A stretch of 64,000 nt of DNA from positions 1 to 64,000 of the forward strand of contig MKUH01000023.1 of the NCBI GenBank assembly GCA_001897745.1, given 5' to 3'. Positions 43,289 through 51,977 of the stretch are shown in pieces. Origin of the DNA: Candidatus Accumulibacter sp. 66-26 (GTDB lineage Bacteria > Pseudomonadota > Gammaproteobacteria > Burkholderiales > Rhodocyclaceae). The stretch's first letter is position 1. The number at the start of each line of letters is the position of its first letter. Position numbers and translations under genes: made by a program. A model generated the notes under the pieces. The model had not been told where the DNA came from. It searched no databases and saw nothing but the letters and a program-made list of their open reading frames with translations.

Positions 43289-43308
43289 CTTTTTTTCTTG
43301 TCGATCAG

Positions 43309-44448
43309 TTACTTGTCGAGCAGGATGCGCAGCATGCGACGAAGCGGTTCGGCCGCGCCCCACAGCAGTTGGTCGCCGCAGGTAAAGGCCGCCAGATACT
43401 CCGGTCCCATGGCCATTTTATGCAAGCGACCGACCGGAACGGTCAGCGTGCCGGTGACCGCCGCCGGCGTCAGTTCGCGTTCGGAAAGCTCGCGCTCGTT
43501 CGGCACGACCTTGGCCCATGGATTGGCCTTGGCCAGCATGTCGCTGATCTCGTCGAGCGGCACGTCCTTCTTGAGTTTGATGGTCAGCGCCTGCGAGTGG
43601 CAGCGCATAGCGCCGATGCGCACGCACAGGCCGTCGATCGGGATCGAGCCGGGCGAGCGGAAGGCCGGCTTGCCGAGAATCTTGTTGCACTCGGCGCCGC
43701 CCTTCCACTCTTCCTTCGACTGGCCGCCGTCGACCGGAACGTCGATCCACGGAATCAGGCTGCCGGCCAGCGGCGTGTTGCGGAAGTTCTTCTTCGGGAA
43801 AGCGTCCGAGCGGATCGTCTCGGCGACCTTGCGGTCGATGTCGAGGATGGCCGAAGCCGGATCGGCGAGCAAATCGGCGACCGAGGCATGGATGGCGCCC
43901 ATCTGCGCGATCAGTTCGCGCATGTTCTGCGCGCCGGCGCCCGAGGCGGCCTGGTAGGTCATCGACGAGGCCCACTCGATCAGGTCGTTCTGGAACAGGC
44001 CGCCGAGGCCCATCAGCATCAGCGACACCGTGCAGTTGCCGCCGACCCAGTTCTTGCCGCCCTTGACCAGTGCGTCCTTGATCACGTTGAGGTTGACCGG
44101 GTCGAGCACGATCACGGCGTCGTCGGCCATGCGCAGCGCCGAGGCGGCGTCGATCCAGTGACCGTTCCAGCCGGCGGCGCGCAGCTTGGGGAAGACTTCC
44201 TTGGTGTAATCGCCGCCCTGGCAGGTGATGACGATGTCGCACTGCTTCAGCGCGTCGATCGACATCGCGTCCTGCAGCGGCAGCGCGGCTTCCTTCCCGC
44301 CGAACACCGGCGCCTTGCCGCCGGCGGCGGAGGTCGAGAAATACACCGGATCGATATGGGCGAAGTCGCCCTCTTCCACCATGCGCTGCATGAGGACCGA
44401 ACCCACCATGCCACGCCAGCCAACCAGACCTACTCGATTCATTTTCAA
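43309..44448 (-). CDS. asd: Aspartate-semialdehyde dehydrogenase Asd
   Basis: Asd reduces aspartyl-phosphate with NADPH for lysine/DAP, threonine and methionine synthesis. The 379-residue protein is of the longer Gram-negative type: [18 protein letters not shown] at the start, the catalytic Cys in [17 protein letters not shown], and the [15 protein letters not shown] block. It lies 17 nt after leuB on the same strand. The leu-asd-fimV order matches that of Pseudomonas. Confidence 0.97.
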   Translation of the reverse strand: MKMNRVGLVGWRGMVGSVLMQRMVEEGDFAHIDPVYFSTSAAGGKAPVFGGKEAALPLQDAMSIDALKQCDIVITCQGGDYTKEVFPKLRAAGWNGHWIDAASALRMADDAVIVLDPVNLNVIKDALVKGGKNWVGGNCTVSLMLMGLGGLFQNDLIEWASSMTYQAASGAGAQNMRELIAQMGAIHASVADLLADPASAILDIDRKVAETIRSDAFPKKNFRNTPLAGSLIPWIDVPVDGGQSKEEWKGGAECNKILGKPAFRSPGSIPIDGLCVRIGAMRCHSQALTIKLKKDVPLDEISDMLAKANPWAKVVPNERELSERELTPAAVTGTLTVPVGRLHKMAMGPEYLAAFTCGDQLLWGAAEPLRRMLRILLDK

Positions 44449-44465
44449 CCCCTAAGCAAAAATTC

Positions 44466-45536
44466 TTACAGCGCCGCCAGAACCGCGTCGCCCATTTCCT
44501 TCGTTCCGACCTTCTTCGTTCCCGGCTCGTAGATATCGCCGGTGCGGAAGCCCTGCGCCAGCACCTTCTTGACCGCCGACTCGACGCGCTGCGCCGCTTC
44601 CTCCTGGTTGAAGGTGTAGCGCAGCATCATCGCCGCCGACAGGATGGTGGCCAGCGGATTGGCCACGCCCTTGCCGGCGATGTCCGGCGCCGAGCCGTGC
44701 GACGGCTCGTACAAGCCCTTGTTGTTCGCGTCGAGCGAAGCCGACGGCAGCATGCCGATCGAGCCGGTGAGCATCGACGCTTCGTCCGACAGGATGTCGC
44801 CGAACATGTTGCCGGTGACCATCACGTCGAACTGTTTCGGGTTGCGCACGAGTTGCATGGCGGCGTTGTCGACGAGCATGTGGGTCAGTTCGACGTCCGC
44901 GTACTCGGGCGCCAGTTCGTTGGCCACATCGCGCCATAGCTGCGTGGTTTCCAGCACGTTCATCTTGTCCACCGAGCACAGCTTCTTGCTGCGCTTGCGG
45001 GCGGCCTCGAAAGCGACGCGCAGGATGCGGCGGATTTCGCTTTCGGTGTAATGCATCGTGTTGAAACCGTAGCGCTGCTTCTGTCCATCGACGTCGCGCA
45101 CCTCGATGCCGCGCGGCTGACCGAAGTAGATGTCGCCGGTCAGTTCGCGCACGATCAGGATGTCGAGACCGGCGACCACTTCCGGTTTGAGCGTGGAAGC
45201 GTTGGCCAGTTCCGGGTAGAGAATCGCCGGGCGCAGATTGGCGAACAGGCCGAGCTGCTTGCGGATGCCGAGCAGGCCGCGCTCCGGGCGCAGTTCGCGC
45301 GCCAGCGTGTCCCACTGCGGGCCGCCGACCGCGCCGAGGAGCACGGCGTCGGCCGCCTGCGCCAGGCGCTGCGTGGCTTCCGGATAGGGATTGCCGGCCG
45401 CGTCGACGGCGCAACCGCCGAGCAGCGCCTCTTCCATTTCGAACTTGAGGTCGAGCGCTTTCAGGACGCGCACGGCCTCGGCCATGATTTCGGGGCCGAT
45501 GCCGTCGCCGGGCAACACGCAGATTTTCATCGTCAT
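44466..45536 (-). CDS. leuB: 3-isopropylmalate dehydrogenase LeuB
   Basis: LeuB oxidises and decarboxylates 3-isopropylmalate in leucine synthesis. The start is set at the ATG at 45534-45536, 9 nt after GAGGA ([16 protein letters not shown]); an ATG two codons later (45530) is equally compatible with homologues. It has 356 residues with [23 protein letters not shown] split across the family substrate loop, and the signature [23 protein letters not shown]. leuC, an entericidin gene, leuD and leuB lie in this order. Confidence 0.96.
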   Translation of the reverse strand: MTMKICVLPGDGIGPEIMAEAVRVLKALDLKFEMEEALLGGCAVDAAGNPYPEATQRLAQAADAVLLGAVGGPQWDTLARELRPERGLLGIRKQLGLFANLRPAILYPELANASTLKPEVVAGLDILIVRELTGDIYFGQPRGIEVRDVDGQKQRYGFNTMHYTESEIRRILRVAFEAARKRSKKLCSVDKMNVLETTQLWRDVANELAPEYADVELTHMLVDNAAMQLVRNPKQFDVMVTGNMFGDILSDEASMLTGSIGMLPSASLDANNKGLYEPSHGSAPDIAGKGVANPLATILSAAMMLRYTFNQEEAAQRVESAVKKVLAQGFRTGDIYEPGTKKVGTKEMGDAVLAAL

Positions 45537-45553
45537 TCCAGTCATTCCTCGGT

Positions 45554-46192
45554 TCAGGCGAACAGCCAGGGTTGCTCGACGCGGCGCTTCTCTTCGAAGG
45601 CCTTGATCTTGTCGGCGTGGCGCAGGGTCAGGCCGATGTCGTCCCAGCCGTTGAGCAGGCATTCCTTGCGGAAGGCATCGACGACGAAGGGCAGCGCCTT
45701 GCCGTCCGGACGCACGACGACTTGCTGCGCGAGATCGACGGTCAGGCGGTAGCCGTGCGTCGCCTCGACCTGTGCGAACAGCGCGTCGAGTTCGGCGGCC
45801 GGCAGCACGATCGGCAGGATCCCGTTCTTGAAGCAGTTGTTGAAGAAGATGTCGGCGAAGCTCTCGGCGATCACGACGCGGAAGCCGTAGTCGAGCAAGG
45901 CCCACGGCGCGTGCTCGCGCGAACTGCCGCAGCCGAAGTTCTGGCGCGTCAGCAGAATCTGCGCGCCCTGGTAGCGCGCCGCGTTGAGCACGAAATTCGG
46001 GTTCTTCGGACGCTGCGAACAGTCCTGGCCGGGCTGGCCGACGTCCATGTAGCGCCATTCGTCGAACAGGTTCGGACCGAAGCCGGAACGCTTGATCGAT
46101 TTCAGGAACTGCTTCGGGATGATCGCGTCGGTATCGACGTTGGCGCGGTCGAGCGGCGCCACCAGCCCTTCGAGACGAACGAACTTGTCCAT
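45554..46192 (-). CDS. leuD: 3-isopropylmalate dehydratase small subunit LeuD
   Basis: LeuD is the swivel-domain subunit of isopropylmalate isomerase, working with LeuC. The 212-residue protein has [20 protein letters not shown] near the start, and the [19 protein letters not shown] substrate-binding motif. Its ATG overlaps the entericidin stop by one base, so translation is coupled. LeuB follows 17 nt downstream. Confidence 0.97.
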   Translation of the reverse strand: MDKFVRLEGLVAPLDRANVDTDAIIPKQFLKSIKRSGFGPNLFDEWRYMDVGQPGQDCSQRPKNPNFVLNAARYQGAQILLTRQNFGCGSSREHAPWALLDYGFRVVIAESFADIFFNNCFKNGILPIVLPAAELDALFAQVEATHGYRLTVDLAQQVVVRPDGKALPFVVDAFRKECLLNGWDDIGLTLRHADKIKAFEEKRRVEQPWLFA

Positions 46193-46317
46193 TACTTGGT
46201 CGCCTTCTGGATGGCCTCGCCACCCTTTTCGATGTCCTTGCCGAGCCCCTGGACGGTGTTGCAGGCGGCGGCGGAAAAAGCCAGCACGGCGAGCGTCAGT
46301 ACGGTCAGTTTTTTCAC
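46192..46317 (-). CDS. Entericidin A/B-family small lipoprotein
   Basis: This 41-residue protein is a tiny bacterial lipoprotein of the entericidin (EcnA/B) family. It starts at GTG (46315-46317), with AGGAG 7 nt upstream. The signal ([18 protein letters not shown]) ends in the lipobox SAAAC, and the mature part carries the entericidin-type [19 protein letters not shown]. In E. coli EcnB is a bacteriolytic lipoprotein and EcnA its antidote; here only one is present. It lies between leuC and leuD, overlapping the leuD ATG, so it will be made with leucine enzymes. What it does there is not known. Confidence 0.85.
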   Translation of the reverse strand: MKKLTVLTLAVLAFSAAACNTVQGLGKDIEKGGEAIQKATK

Positions 46318-46330
46318 AAAGACTCCTGCG

Positions 46331-47737
46331 TCAGAGAATTTCACGAACATCGGCAAAGTGCCCGGCGATCGCCGCCGCTGCCGCCATTTCCGGGCTGAGC
46401 AGATGGGTGCGGCCGCCGGCGCCCTGGCGCCCTTCGAAATTGCGGTTGGACGTCGAAGCACAACGCTCGCCCGGCTCCAGGCGGTCGGCGTTCATCGCCA
46501 GGCACATCGAGCAACCCGGCTCGCGCCACTCGAAGCCGGCGGCCAGAAACACCTTGTCCAGACCTTCGCGCTCGGCCTGCTGCTTGACCAGGCCGGAGCC
46601 CGGAACGACCAGCGCCAGCTTGACGTTGCCCGCCACGCGCCGGCCCTTGACGACCGCCGCGGCGGCGCGCAGGTCCTCGATGCGCGAGTTGGTGCACGAA
46701 CCGATGAAGATCTTGTCGACCTTGATGTCCTTGATCGGCGTATTCGGCGCCAGGCCCATGTACTGCAGCGCGCGCTCCATGCCCTCGCGCTTGACCGGAT
46801 CGGTTTCCCTGGCCGGATCGGGCACCGTCGCGTCGACCGCGACGACCATCTCGGGCGAGGTGCCCCAAGTGACCTGCGGCTTGATATCCTCGGCGCGCAC
46901 ATCGACCACGGCGTCGAACTGCGCCCCCTCGTCGCTATGCAACGTGCGCCAGTAGGCGACGGCCGCATCCCAGGCCGCGCCGGTCGGGGCGAAAGGACGC
47001 CCTTTCACGTAATCGATCGTCGTGTCGTCGACGGCGATGAAGCCGAGACGTGCACCGGCTTCGATCGCCATGTTGCAGAGCGTCATGCGCCCTTCCATCG
47101 ACAGGCCGCGAATTGCGCTGCCGGCGAATTCGATCGCGTAGCCGGTGCCGCCGGCCGTGCCGATGCGGCCGATGATCGCGAGCGCGATGTCCTTGGCGGT
47201 GACGCCTTTGCCGAGTCGGCCTTCGACGCGCAGCAGCATCGTTTTCGACTTCTTCTGCAGCAGGCATTGCGTGGCCAGCACATGCTCGACCTCGGAGGTT
47301 CCGATGCCGTGCGCCATGCAGCCGAAAGCACCGTGCGTCGAGGTATGCGAGTCGCCGCAGACGACGGTCATGCCGGGCAGCGTGGCGCCGTTCTCCGGAC
47401 CGACGACGTGCACGATGCCCTGACGGGGGTCCTTGAACGGGAAGTAGGCGAGCGCGCCGACCGCGCGGATGTTGGCGTCCAGCGTTTCGACCTGCTGCCG
47501 CGAAACCGGGTCCTCGATGCCGCGCTCCCAGTGATCGGTCGGCGTGTTGTGATCGGCCGTGGCGACCACGGACGAGACGCGCCACGGCTTGCGCCCGGCC
47601 AGCTTGAGCCCCTCGAAAGCCTGCGGACTGGTGACTTCGTGCACCAGGTGGCGGTCGATATAGAGCAGCGCGGTGCCGTCGGCTTCCTCGTGCACCACGT
47701 GGTTCTGCCAAAGCTTGTCGTAGAGGGTCTGCAGCAT
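46331..47737 (-). CDS. leuC: 3-isopropylmalate dehydratase large subunit LeuC
   Basis: LeuC is the [4Fe-4S] subunit of isopropylmalate isomerase in leucine synthesis. The 468-residue aconitase-family protein starts [20 protein letters not shown]. The cluster ligands are visible in [25 protein letters not shown] and [10 protein letters not shown]. It is first of leuC-ecn-leuD-leuB-asd and has a good promoter just upstream. Confidence 0.97.
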   Translation of the reverse strand: MLQTLYDKLWQNHVVHEEADGTALLYIDRHLVHEVTSPQAFEGLKLAGRKPWRVSSVVATADHNTPTDHWERGIEDPVSRQQVETLDANIRAVGALAYFPFKDPRQGIVHVVGPENGATLPGMTVVCGDSHTSTHGAFGCMAHGIGTSEVEHVLATQCLLQKKSKTMLLRVEGRLGKGVTAKDIALAIIGRIGTAGGTGYAIEFAGSAIRGLSMEGRMTLCNMAIEAGARLGFIAVDDTTIDYVKGRPFAPTGAAWDAAVAYWRTLHSDEGAQFDAVVDVRAEDIKPQVTWGTSPEMVVAVDATVPDPARETDPVKREGMERALQYMGLAPNTPIKDIKVDKIFIGSCTNSRIEDLRAAAAVVKGRRVAGNVKLALVVPGSGLVKQQAEREGLDKVFLAAGFEWREPGCSMCLAMNADRLEPGERCASTSNRNFEGRQGAGGRTHLLSPEMAAAAAIAGHFADVREIL

Positions 47738-47786
47738 GTTTTGCTATCCCGCGATATCGGCCGCTGGCGGCCATTGGAAACCTTCG

Positions 47787-47816
47787 ATTATGTCACAGGG
47801 CCGGCGACGCTGTCAG
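47787..47816 (-). promoter_or_regulatory. Candidate leuC operon promoter
   Basis: On the minus strand CTGACA (47811-47816) and CATAAT (47787-47792) are 18 bp apart. The transcript would start near 47780, leaving a 43-nt leader. No Leu-rich leader peptide or attenuator hairpin is visible, unlike ilvB. A C9 tract lies just upstream at 47837-47845. Confidence 0.55.
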
Positions 47817-47865
47817 CCCGTGAAAACGGCCGCTCACCCCCCCCCGCGGCGGCCCGCTCACGCCT

Positions 47866-48711
47866 TCATTCGCGGCGCGCTTTTCTGGCCGCCGCGTAGA
47901 GCGGTTCGACGCGGTCGGCGTAGATGCGCAGATCGCTGATCCGAGACTCGTGCGACGGGTGGGTCGACAGCCACTGCGGCGGCTGTCCGCCGGAAACGCG
48001 GCCCATCTTCTCCCACAGCGTGATCGCCGCGCGCGGATCGTAGCCGGCGCGCGCCGCCAGTTCGACACCGATGCGATCGGCCTCGGTTTCCATGCCGCGC
48101 GAATTCGGCCGCATGAAGGCCAGATCGCCGACCGTGCCGAGCGCTTTCTGACCGAGCCCCGGATCGATGCCGTAGTAAGACCCGATCAGCGCCCCGCCGA
48201 TCGCCGCCGCCAGGCCGACACCCGCCGACTGCCCGGCCTTTTCGCGACCGTGTTCGCGCAGCGCGTGCGCGATCTCGTGCCCCATCACGGCAGCGAGTTC
48301 GTCGTCGCTCGCCTTCAGTTGTTCGATCAGGCCGGTATAGACGGCGATCTTGCCGCCCGGCATGCACCAGGCGTTGACGTCCTTCGAACTCAGCACATTG
48401 ACTTCCCAGCGCCAGCCCGGCGCGTCGCTGCGGAAGGCGCCGGTGGCCGGAATCAGGCGCTGGGCGATGGCGCGCACGCGCGCCACCTGCTCGGCGTTGC
48501 GGTTGAGCAGGTTTTTACCCTGCGCCTCGCGCAGCGTTTCCTTGTAGGCCTTCTCGGCCTGGCTATTGACCTCGCCGGCCGAGAGCAGCATGGTCTGCTC
48601 GCGCTCGACGCCGACCGCGCCCCCCGACGTCGTGCGCGTCGGCGCACAGGCGGCGACGGCCAGCACGGCAAGCAGAACGGAAAGCCAGCGAAGGTAGATA
48701 CGACGATGCAT
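47866..48711 (-). CDS. Peptidase M48 family lipoprotein
   Basis: This is an exported zinc metalloprotease lipoprotein of 281 residues. The start at 48711 has AGGAGA upstream and gives a lipoprotein signal with Cys22 (LAVAAC). The HExxH zinc motif HEIAH is at 145-149, and METEADRIGVELAARAGYDP supplies the third ligand region; a Gly/Ala-rich segment between them is hydrophobic. M48 lipoproteins such as LoiP or BepA-like enzymes act in outer-membrane quality control. The specific substrate is not known. It lies upstream of leuC on the same strand. Confidence 0.9.
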   Translation of the reverse strand: MHRRIYLRWLSVLLAVLAVAACAPTRTTSGGAVGVEREQTMLLSAGEVNSQAEKAYKETLREAQGKNLLNRNAEQVARVRAIAQRLIPATGAFRSDAPGWRWEVNVLSSKDVNAWCMPGGKIAVYTGLIEQLKASDDELAAVMGHEIAHALREHGREKAGQSAGVGLAAAIGGALIGSYYGIDPGLGQKALGTVGDLAFMRPNSRGMETEADRIGVELAARAGYDPRAAITLWEKMGRVSGGQPPQWLSTHPSHESRISDLRIYADRVEPLYAAARKARRE

Positions 48712-48764
48712 GTAGCAATCTCCTGAAAAATCGAACGCAGCAACCACGCTAACGCACGCCGCGC

Positions 48765-49916
48765 CTATGCGCTGACATCGTCCTCGCGCACCCAGCGCAT
48801 GACCAGCAACAGGCCGAGCAGGGCGAAGCCCGCGCTCAGCGTATAGGTTAGCGCCGGACCGGGACCGTCCCACATCCAGCCCGAAATCAAGCCGCCGATC
48901 AGGCCGCCGGCGCCGAAGGACAGGCTCGAATAAAGCGCCTGCCCGCGCGCCTGGCAACGCCCCGGAAACCAACGATTCACCGCGACGATCGACGCCGCAT
49001 GATAGGCGCCGAAGGTCAGGCCGTGCAGCAACTGGGCGAAGACGATGACGGCCAGCAGGCCGACGCCCCAGGCGGTCAGCAGGAAGCGCAGCACCGCCGC
49101 GGCAAAGCTCGCGAGCAGGATGGCGCGCAAGCCGAAGCGCTTCGTCAGTTTGGACATGTAAAAGAAGACAACGATCTCGGCCAGCACGCCGAGCGACCAC
49201 AGGCCGCCGACCAGCGCCTTGCCGTAGCCGTGGTCGGACAGATAGATCGAGAAGAAGACGTAGAAGGCGCCGTGCGCCGCCGACATCGCGACGCACGCGG
49301 CGAACAGCGCGCGCACGCGCGGCTGGCGCAGGATGCTGGCGATCGGCGGATGCGTTTCGACGTGGGGATGCGCCGGCGCTTCCGGGACGAGCAGCGCATA
49401 GACGAGGATGCCGCACAGGATGGCGACGACCACCCACAGCACGCTGGCGATCGGCTGACTATCGAGCAGTGCGCCGGTGCCGAGCACGGCGACGATGAAG
49501 CCGACCGACCCCCACATGCGGATGCGGCTGTAGCGCCCGGGTTCCTGACGCAGATGGTCGAAGGTCACCGTTTCGACGAGCGGCAGCGCGGCGCTCCAGA
49601 AGAACGCCATGAGCGCCATGGCGACCAGGAAGGACTCGAAGCGCTGCGCGAAAAAGAAAGTCGTGAAACCGAGCAGGCTGACCACGCCGGCCAGGCGCAC
49701 GATCGGCAGGCGGCGGCTCAGCCGGTCGGCCAGCGCACTCCACAGATAGGGACCGAACAGGCGCATCAGCTGCATCTGCGACATCAGGAGGCCGATGTCC
49801 CAGGCGGAGAACGAAAGCGACTGGAGGTAGAGCCCGAAGTAGGGCGAGAAGGCGCCGATGAAGGCGAAATGAAAAAAGTAGTAGCCGGACAGGCGCCAGT
49901 AGGGAAGACGGTGCAT
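48765..49916 (-). CDS. MFS transporter (HcaT/3-phenylpropionate-transporter-like)
   Basis: This 383-residue protein is a 12-helix major facilitator. It starts WRLSGYYFFHFAFIGAFSPYFG, which recalls the HcaT/PPP and LacY-like (MFS_1_like) branch, with a cytoplasmic loop motif LADRLSRRLPIVR after TM2 and the RYSRIRMWGSVGFIVAV region at TM5. The substrate cannot be told. It is followed after 53 nt by the M48 lipoprotein gene on the same strand and lies next to a DUF465 gene. Confidence 0.85.
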   Translation of the reverse strand: MHRLPYWRLSGYYFFHFAFIGAFSPYFGLYLQSLSFSAWDIGLLMSQMQLMRLFGPYLWSALADRLSRRLPIVRLAGVVSLLGFTTFFFAQRFESFLVAMALMAFFWSAALPLVETVTFDHLRQEPGRYSRIRMWGSVGFIVAVLGTGALLDSQPIASVLWVVVAILCGILVYALLVPEAPAHPHVETHPPIASILRQPRVRALFAACVAMSAAHGAFYVFFSIYLSDHGYGKALVGGLWSLGVLAEIVVFFYMSKLTKRFGLRAILLASFAAAVLRFLLTAWGVGLLAVIVFAQLLHGLTFGAYHAASIVAVNRWFPGRCQARGQALYSSLSFGAGGLIGGLISGWMWDGPGPALTYTLSAGFALLGLLLVMRWVREDDVSA

Positions 49917-49991
49917 CCGGCGATTTTACCGGATGCAACCGCGCGCAGCCGTCGCGCGGCGCCGATTAATCGACTTTCGGCGGATTCAGGT

Positions 49992-50237
49992 TCAGGCCGC
50001 CGTCAGCATGCGGTACAACTCGTCCTTGAGCTTCAGGCGGTTCTTCTTCAGGTTTTCCAGCGCCAGATCGTCCATCGGCGTCAGCCCTTCCTCGGACTTG
50101 ACGATGTCCTTGTCGAGCGCACCGTACTGCTCGAACAGGCGGGCAAAGTGCTGGTTTCCGGTCTTCAGGGCGTGAATCTTGTCGGCCAGTTCCGGAAATT
50201 CCGCATGCAGATCGTGCGAGAGCATGGAGGTTTGCAT
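49992..50237 (-). CDS. DUF465 (YdcH-like) small protein
   Basis: This 81-residue charged, helical protein belongs to DUF465. Typical features are HAEFPELADKIHALKTGNQH near the start, and LKKNRLKLKDELYRML at the end, which makes a short coiled coil. The function of the family is unknown. It has a GGGAG-type ribosome site. It is located between the MFS gene and aroC. Confidence 0.88.
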   Translation of the reverse strand: MQTSMLSHDLHAEFPELADKIHALKTGNQHFARLFEQYGALDKDIVKSEEGLTPMDDLALENLKKNRLKLKDELYRMLTAA

Positions 50238-50294
50238 TTTTCTGACTCCCCGAGGTCGGTTGACTGCCGCCAGATTATCCAGCGGTCATCCAAA

Positions 50295-51401
50295 TCATAC
50301 ACCCTCGGGCGTCGCTGGAATCCTCGGCGTGGCGCAGCGCACATCGCCGCACTGCGCTCGGTGGCGCAGCGCATGGTCGATCAGCACGAGCGCCAGCATG
50401 GCCTCGGCGATCGGCGTCGCGCGGATGCCGACGCAAGGGTCGTGCCGACCGTGTGTTTCGACCAGCGCCGGCTCGCCGGCCAGATTCACCGAACGGCGCG
50501 GCAGGCGGATGCTCGACGTGGGCTTGATCGCCATGTTCACGACGATGTCCTGGCCGGTCGAAATGCCGCCCAGCACGCCGCCGGCGTGGTTGGAAAGGAA
50601 GCCCTGCGGCGTCATCTCGTCGCCGTGCTCGCTGCCTTTCTGCGCGACGCTGGCGAAGCCGGCGCCGATCTCGACGCCCTTCACCGCGTTGATGCCCATC
50701 ATCGCGTAGGCGATCTCGGCGTCGAGCCGGTCATACACCGGCTCGCCCCAGCCGGCCGGCACGCCGGACGCGGCGACGGTGATCCTGGCGCCGACCGAGT
50801 CGCCGGATTTGCGCAGCGCATCCATGTACTCCTCGAGCTGCGGAACGATCGCCCCGTTCGGCGCGAAGAAGGGATTTTCGGCGATCTGCGCCGCATCGAC
50901 GAAGGGGATCTCGATCGGGCCGAGTTGGCTCATCCAGCCGCGGATCGTCACGCCGTAGCGTTCCTGCAGCCACTTACGGGCGATGGCGCCGGCAGCGACG
51001 CGCACCGCCGTCTCGCGCGCCGACGAGCGGCCGCCGCCGCGATAGTCGCGGAAGCCGTACTTCTGCGTGTAGGCGTAGTCGGCGTGGCCGGGGCGGAAAC
51101 TCTCGGCGATGTTGCCGTAATCCTTGCTGCGCTGGTCCTGGTTGCGGATCAGGAGGCCGATCGGCGTGCCCGTCGTCCTGCCCTCGAAAACGCCGGAAAG
51201 GATTTCGACGCTGTCCGGCTCGCGGCGCTGGGTGACGTGACGCGACGTGCCGGGCTTGCGGCGGTCGAGTTCGGCCTGAATGTCGGCCTCCGAAATTTCC
51301 AGTCCCGGCGGGCAGCCGTCGACCACGCAGCCGATGGCCGGGCCGTGCGATTCGCCGAAGGAGGTGACGGTGAACAGGGTGCCGAAAGTGTTGCCGGACA
51401 T
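50295..51401 (-). CDS. aroC: Chorismate synthase AroC
   Basis: AroC converts EPSP to chorismate using reduced FMN, the last shared step of aromatic synthesis. The 368-residue protein has [20 protein letters not shown] at the start, RQRREPD-type motif as [14 protein letters not shown], the [12 protein letters not shown] block and [13 protein letters not shown]. It is in the same orientation as ilvBN but separated by a small plus-strand ORF. Confidence 0.97.
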   Translation of the reverse strand: MSGNTFGTLFTVTSFGESHGPAIGCVVDGCPPGLEISEADIQAELDRRKPGTSRHVTQRREPDSVEILSGVFEGRTTGTPIGLLIRNQDQRSKDYGNIAESFRPGHADYAYTQKYGFRDYRGGGRSSARETAVRVAAGAIARKWLQERYGVTIRGWMSQLGPIEIPFVDAAQIAENPFFAPNGAIVPQLEEYMDALRKSGDSVGARITVAASGVPAGWGEPVYDRLDAEIAYAMMGINAVKGVEIGAGFASVAQKGSEHGDEMTPQGFLSNHAGGVLGGISTGQDIVVNMAIKPTSSIRLPRRSVNLAGEPALVETHGRHDPCVGIRATPIAEAMLALVLIDHALRHRAQCGDVRCATPRIPATPEGV

Positions 51402-51471
51402 GGATTTCTCGGGAGCGTTGGAATAGCCTTGGAGTCTACCATAGCGTCATCGACCGACCTCCCCGCGCGCC

Positions 51472-51642
51472 ATGAACGACAAGCCCAAACCACCGCCCTC
51501 CCGCCCCGCGCAAGCGGGTTTTCCCGCCGGCAAGAACAGCGTACCGAATCCGCTGCAGCAGCCCGCCGCGCGTTGGCAGCGAACGGTGCGCTACGGCTGG
51601 GACCAGGGCCGCGCCGGCGGCGGCCGGCGCGGCGGCCGCTGA
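51472..51642 (+). CDS. Small Pro/Arg/Gly-rich hypothetical protein
   Basis: A 56-residue ORF runs from ATG 51472 to TGA 51642 in the gap between aroC and ilvN, on the opposite strand. It reads MNDKPKPPPSRPAQ..., then PAGKNSVPNPLQQPAARWQR and a GRAGGGRRGGR tail, so it is basic and probably disordered. The codon pattern (G/C at third positions) suits a real gene and a short orphan of this composition, but the ribosome site is weak. I do not recognise a family. Confidence 0.45.
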   Translation: MNDKPKPPPSRPAQAGFPAGKNSVPNPLQQPAARWQRTVRYGWDQGRAGGGRRGGR

Positions 51643-51665
51643 ACGTCGCCCCGCCCTGTCCCGGC

Positions 51666-51974
51666 CTAGCGGAAGAACTCTTCGAGACGCTCGAAGACGC
51701 GGTGGTCGGCGCCGTGCCGGCGCACCGCAAGGACGTCCTCGAGCTTCTCGACCTGCTTGACCATCTGCTCGAGGCGCGCGTCCTCGTTGACGAGCAGCCA
51801 GATGCGGCTTTTCGTTCCGTCGCCGACCGGCATCACGAGAATGCCCTCGACGTTGTAGGCGCGGCGCGAGAACAGGCCGACGACGTGCGACATGACGCCG
51901 GCGTGGTTATTGACGTCGAGTTCGAGCACGGCGCGGGCGAGCGCCTGGTTTTCCGCTTGCGAAGTTGCATTCAT
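51666..51974 (-). CDS. ilvN: Acetohydroxyacid synthase small subunit IlvN (AHAS I type)
   Basis: This is the regulatory (ACT domain) subunit of acetohydroxyacid synthase, giving valine feedback control. At 102 residues it is the short form with a single ACT domain: ALARAVLELDVNNHAGVMSH, RRAYNVEGILVMPV, and LLVNEDARLEQMVKQVEKLE resemble E. coli IlvN closely, not the about 160-residue IlvH that is usual in betaproteobacteria. It starts 3 nt after the ilvB stop. ilvC is not adjacent. Confidence 0.93.
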   Translation of the reverse strand: MNATSQAENQALARAVLELDVNNHAGVMSHVVGLFSRRAYNVEGILVMPVGDGTKSRIWLLVNEDARLEQMVKQVEKLEDVLAVRRHGADHRVFERLEEFFR

Positions 51975-51977
51975 GGT

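Noticed and set aside
47738-47786. Leucine leader peptide before leuC
   Set aside because: The 43-nt leader is too short and has no Leu-rich frame or hairpin.
47837-47845. C9 tract as a phase-variation site
   Set aside because: It lies upstream of the leuC -35 and outside any coding frame, after the peptidase stop; no reason to expect a switching role.
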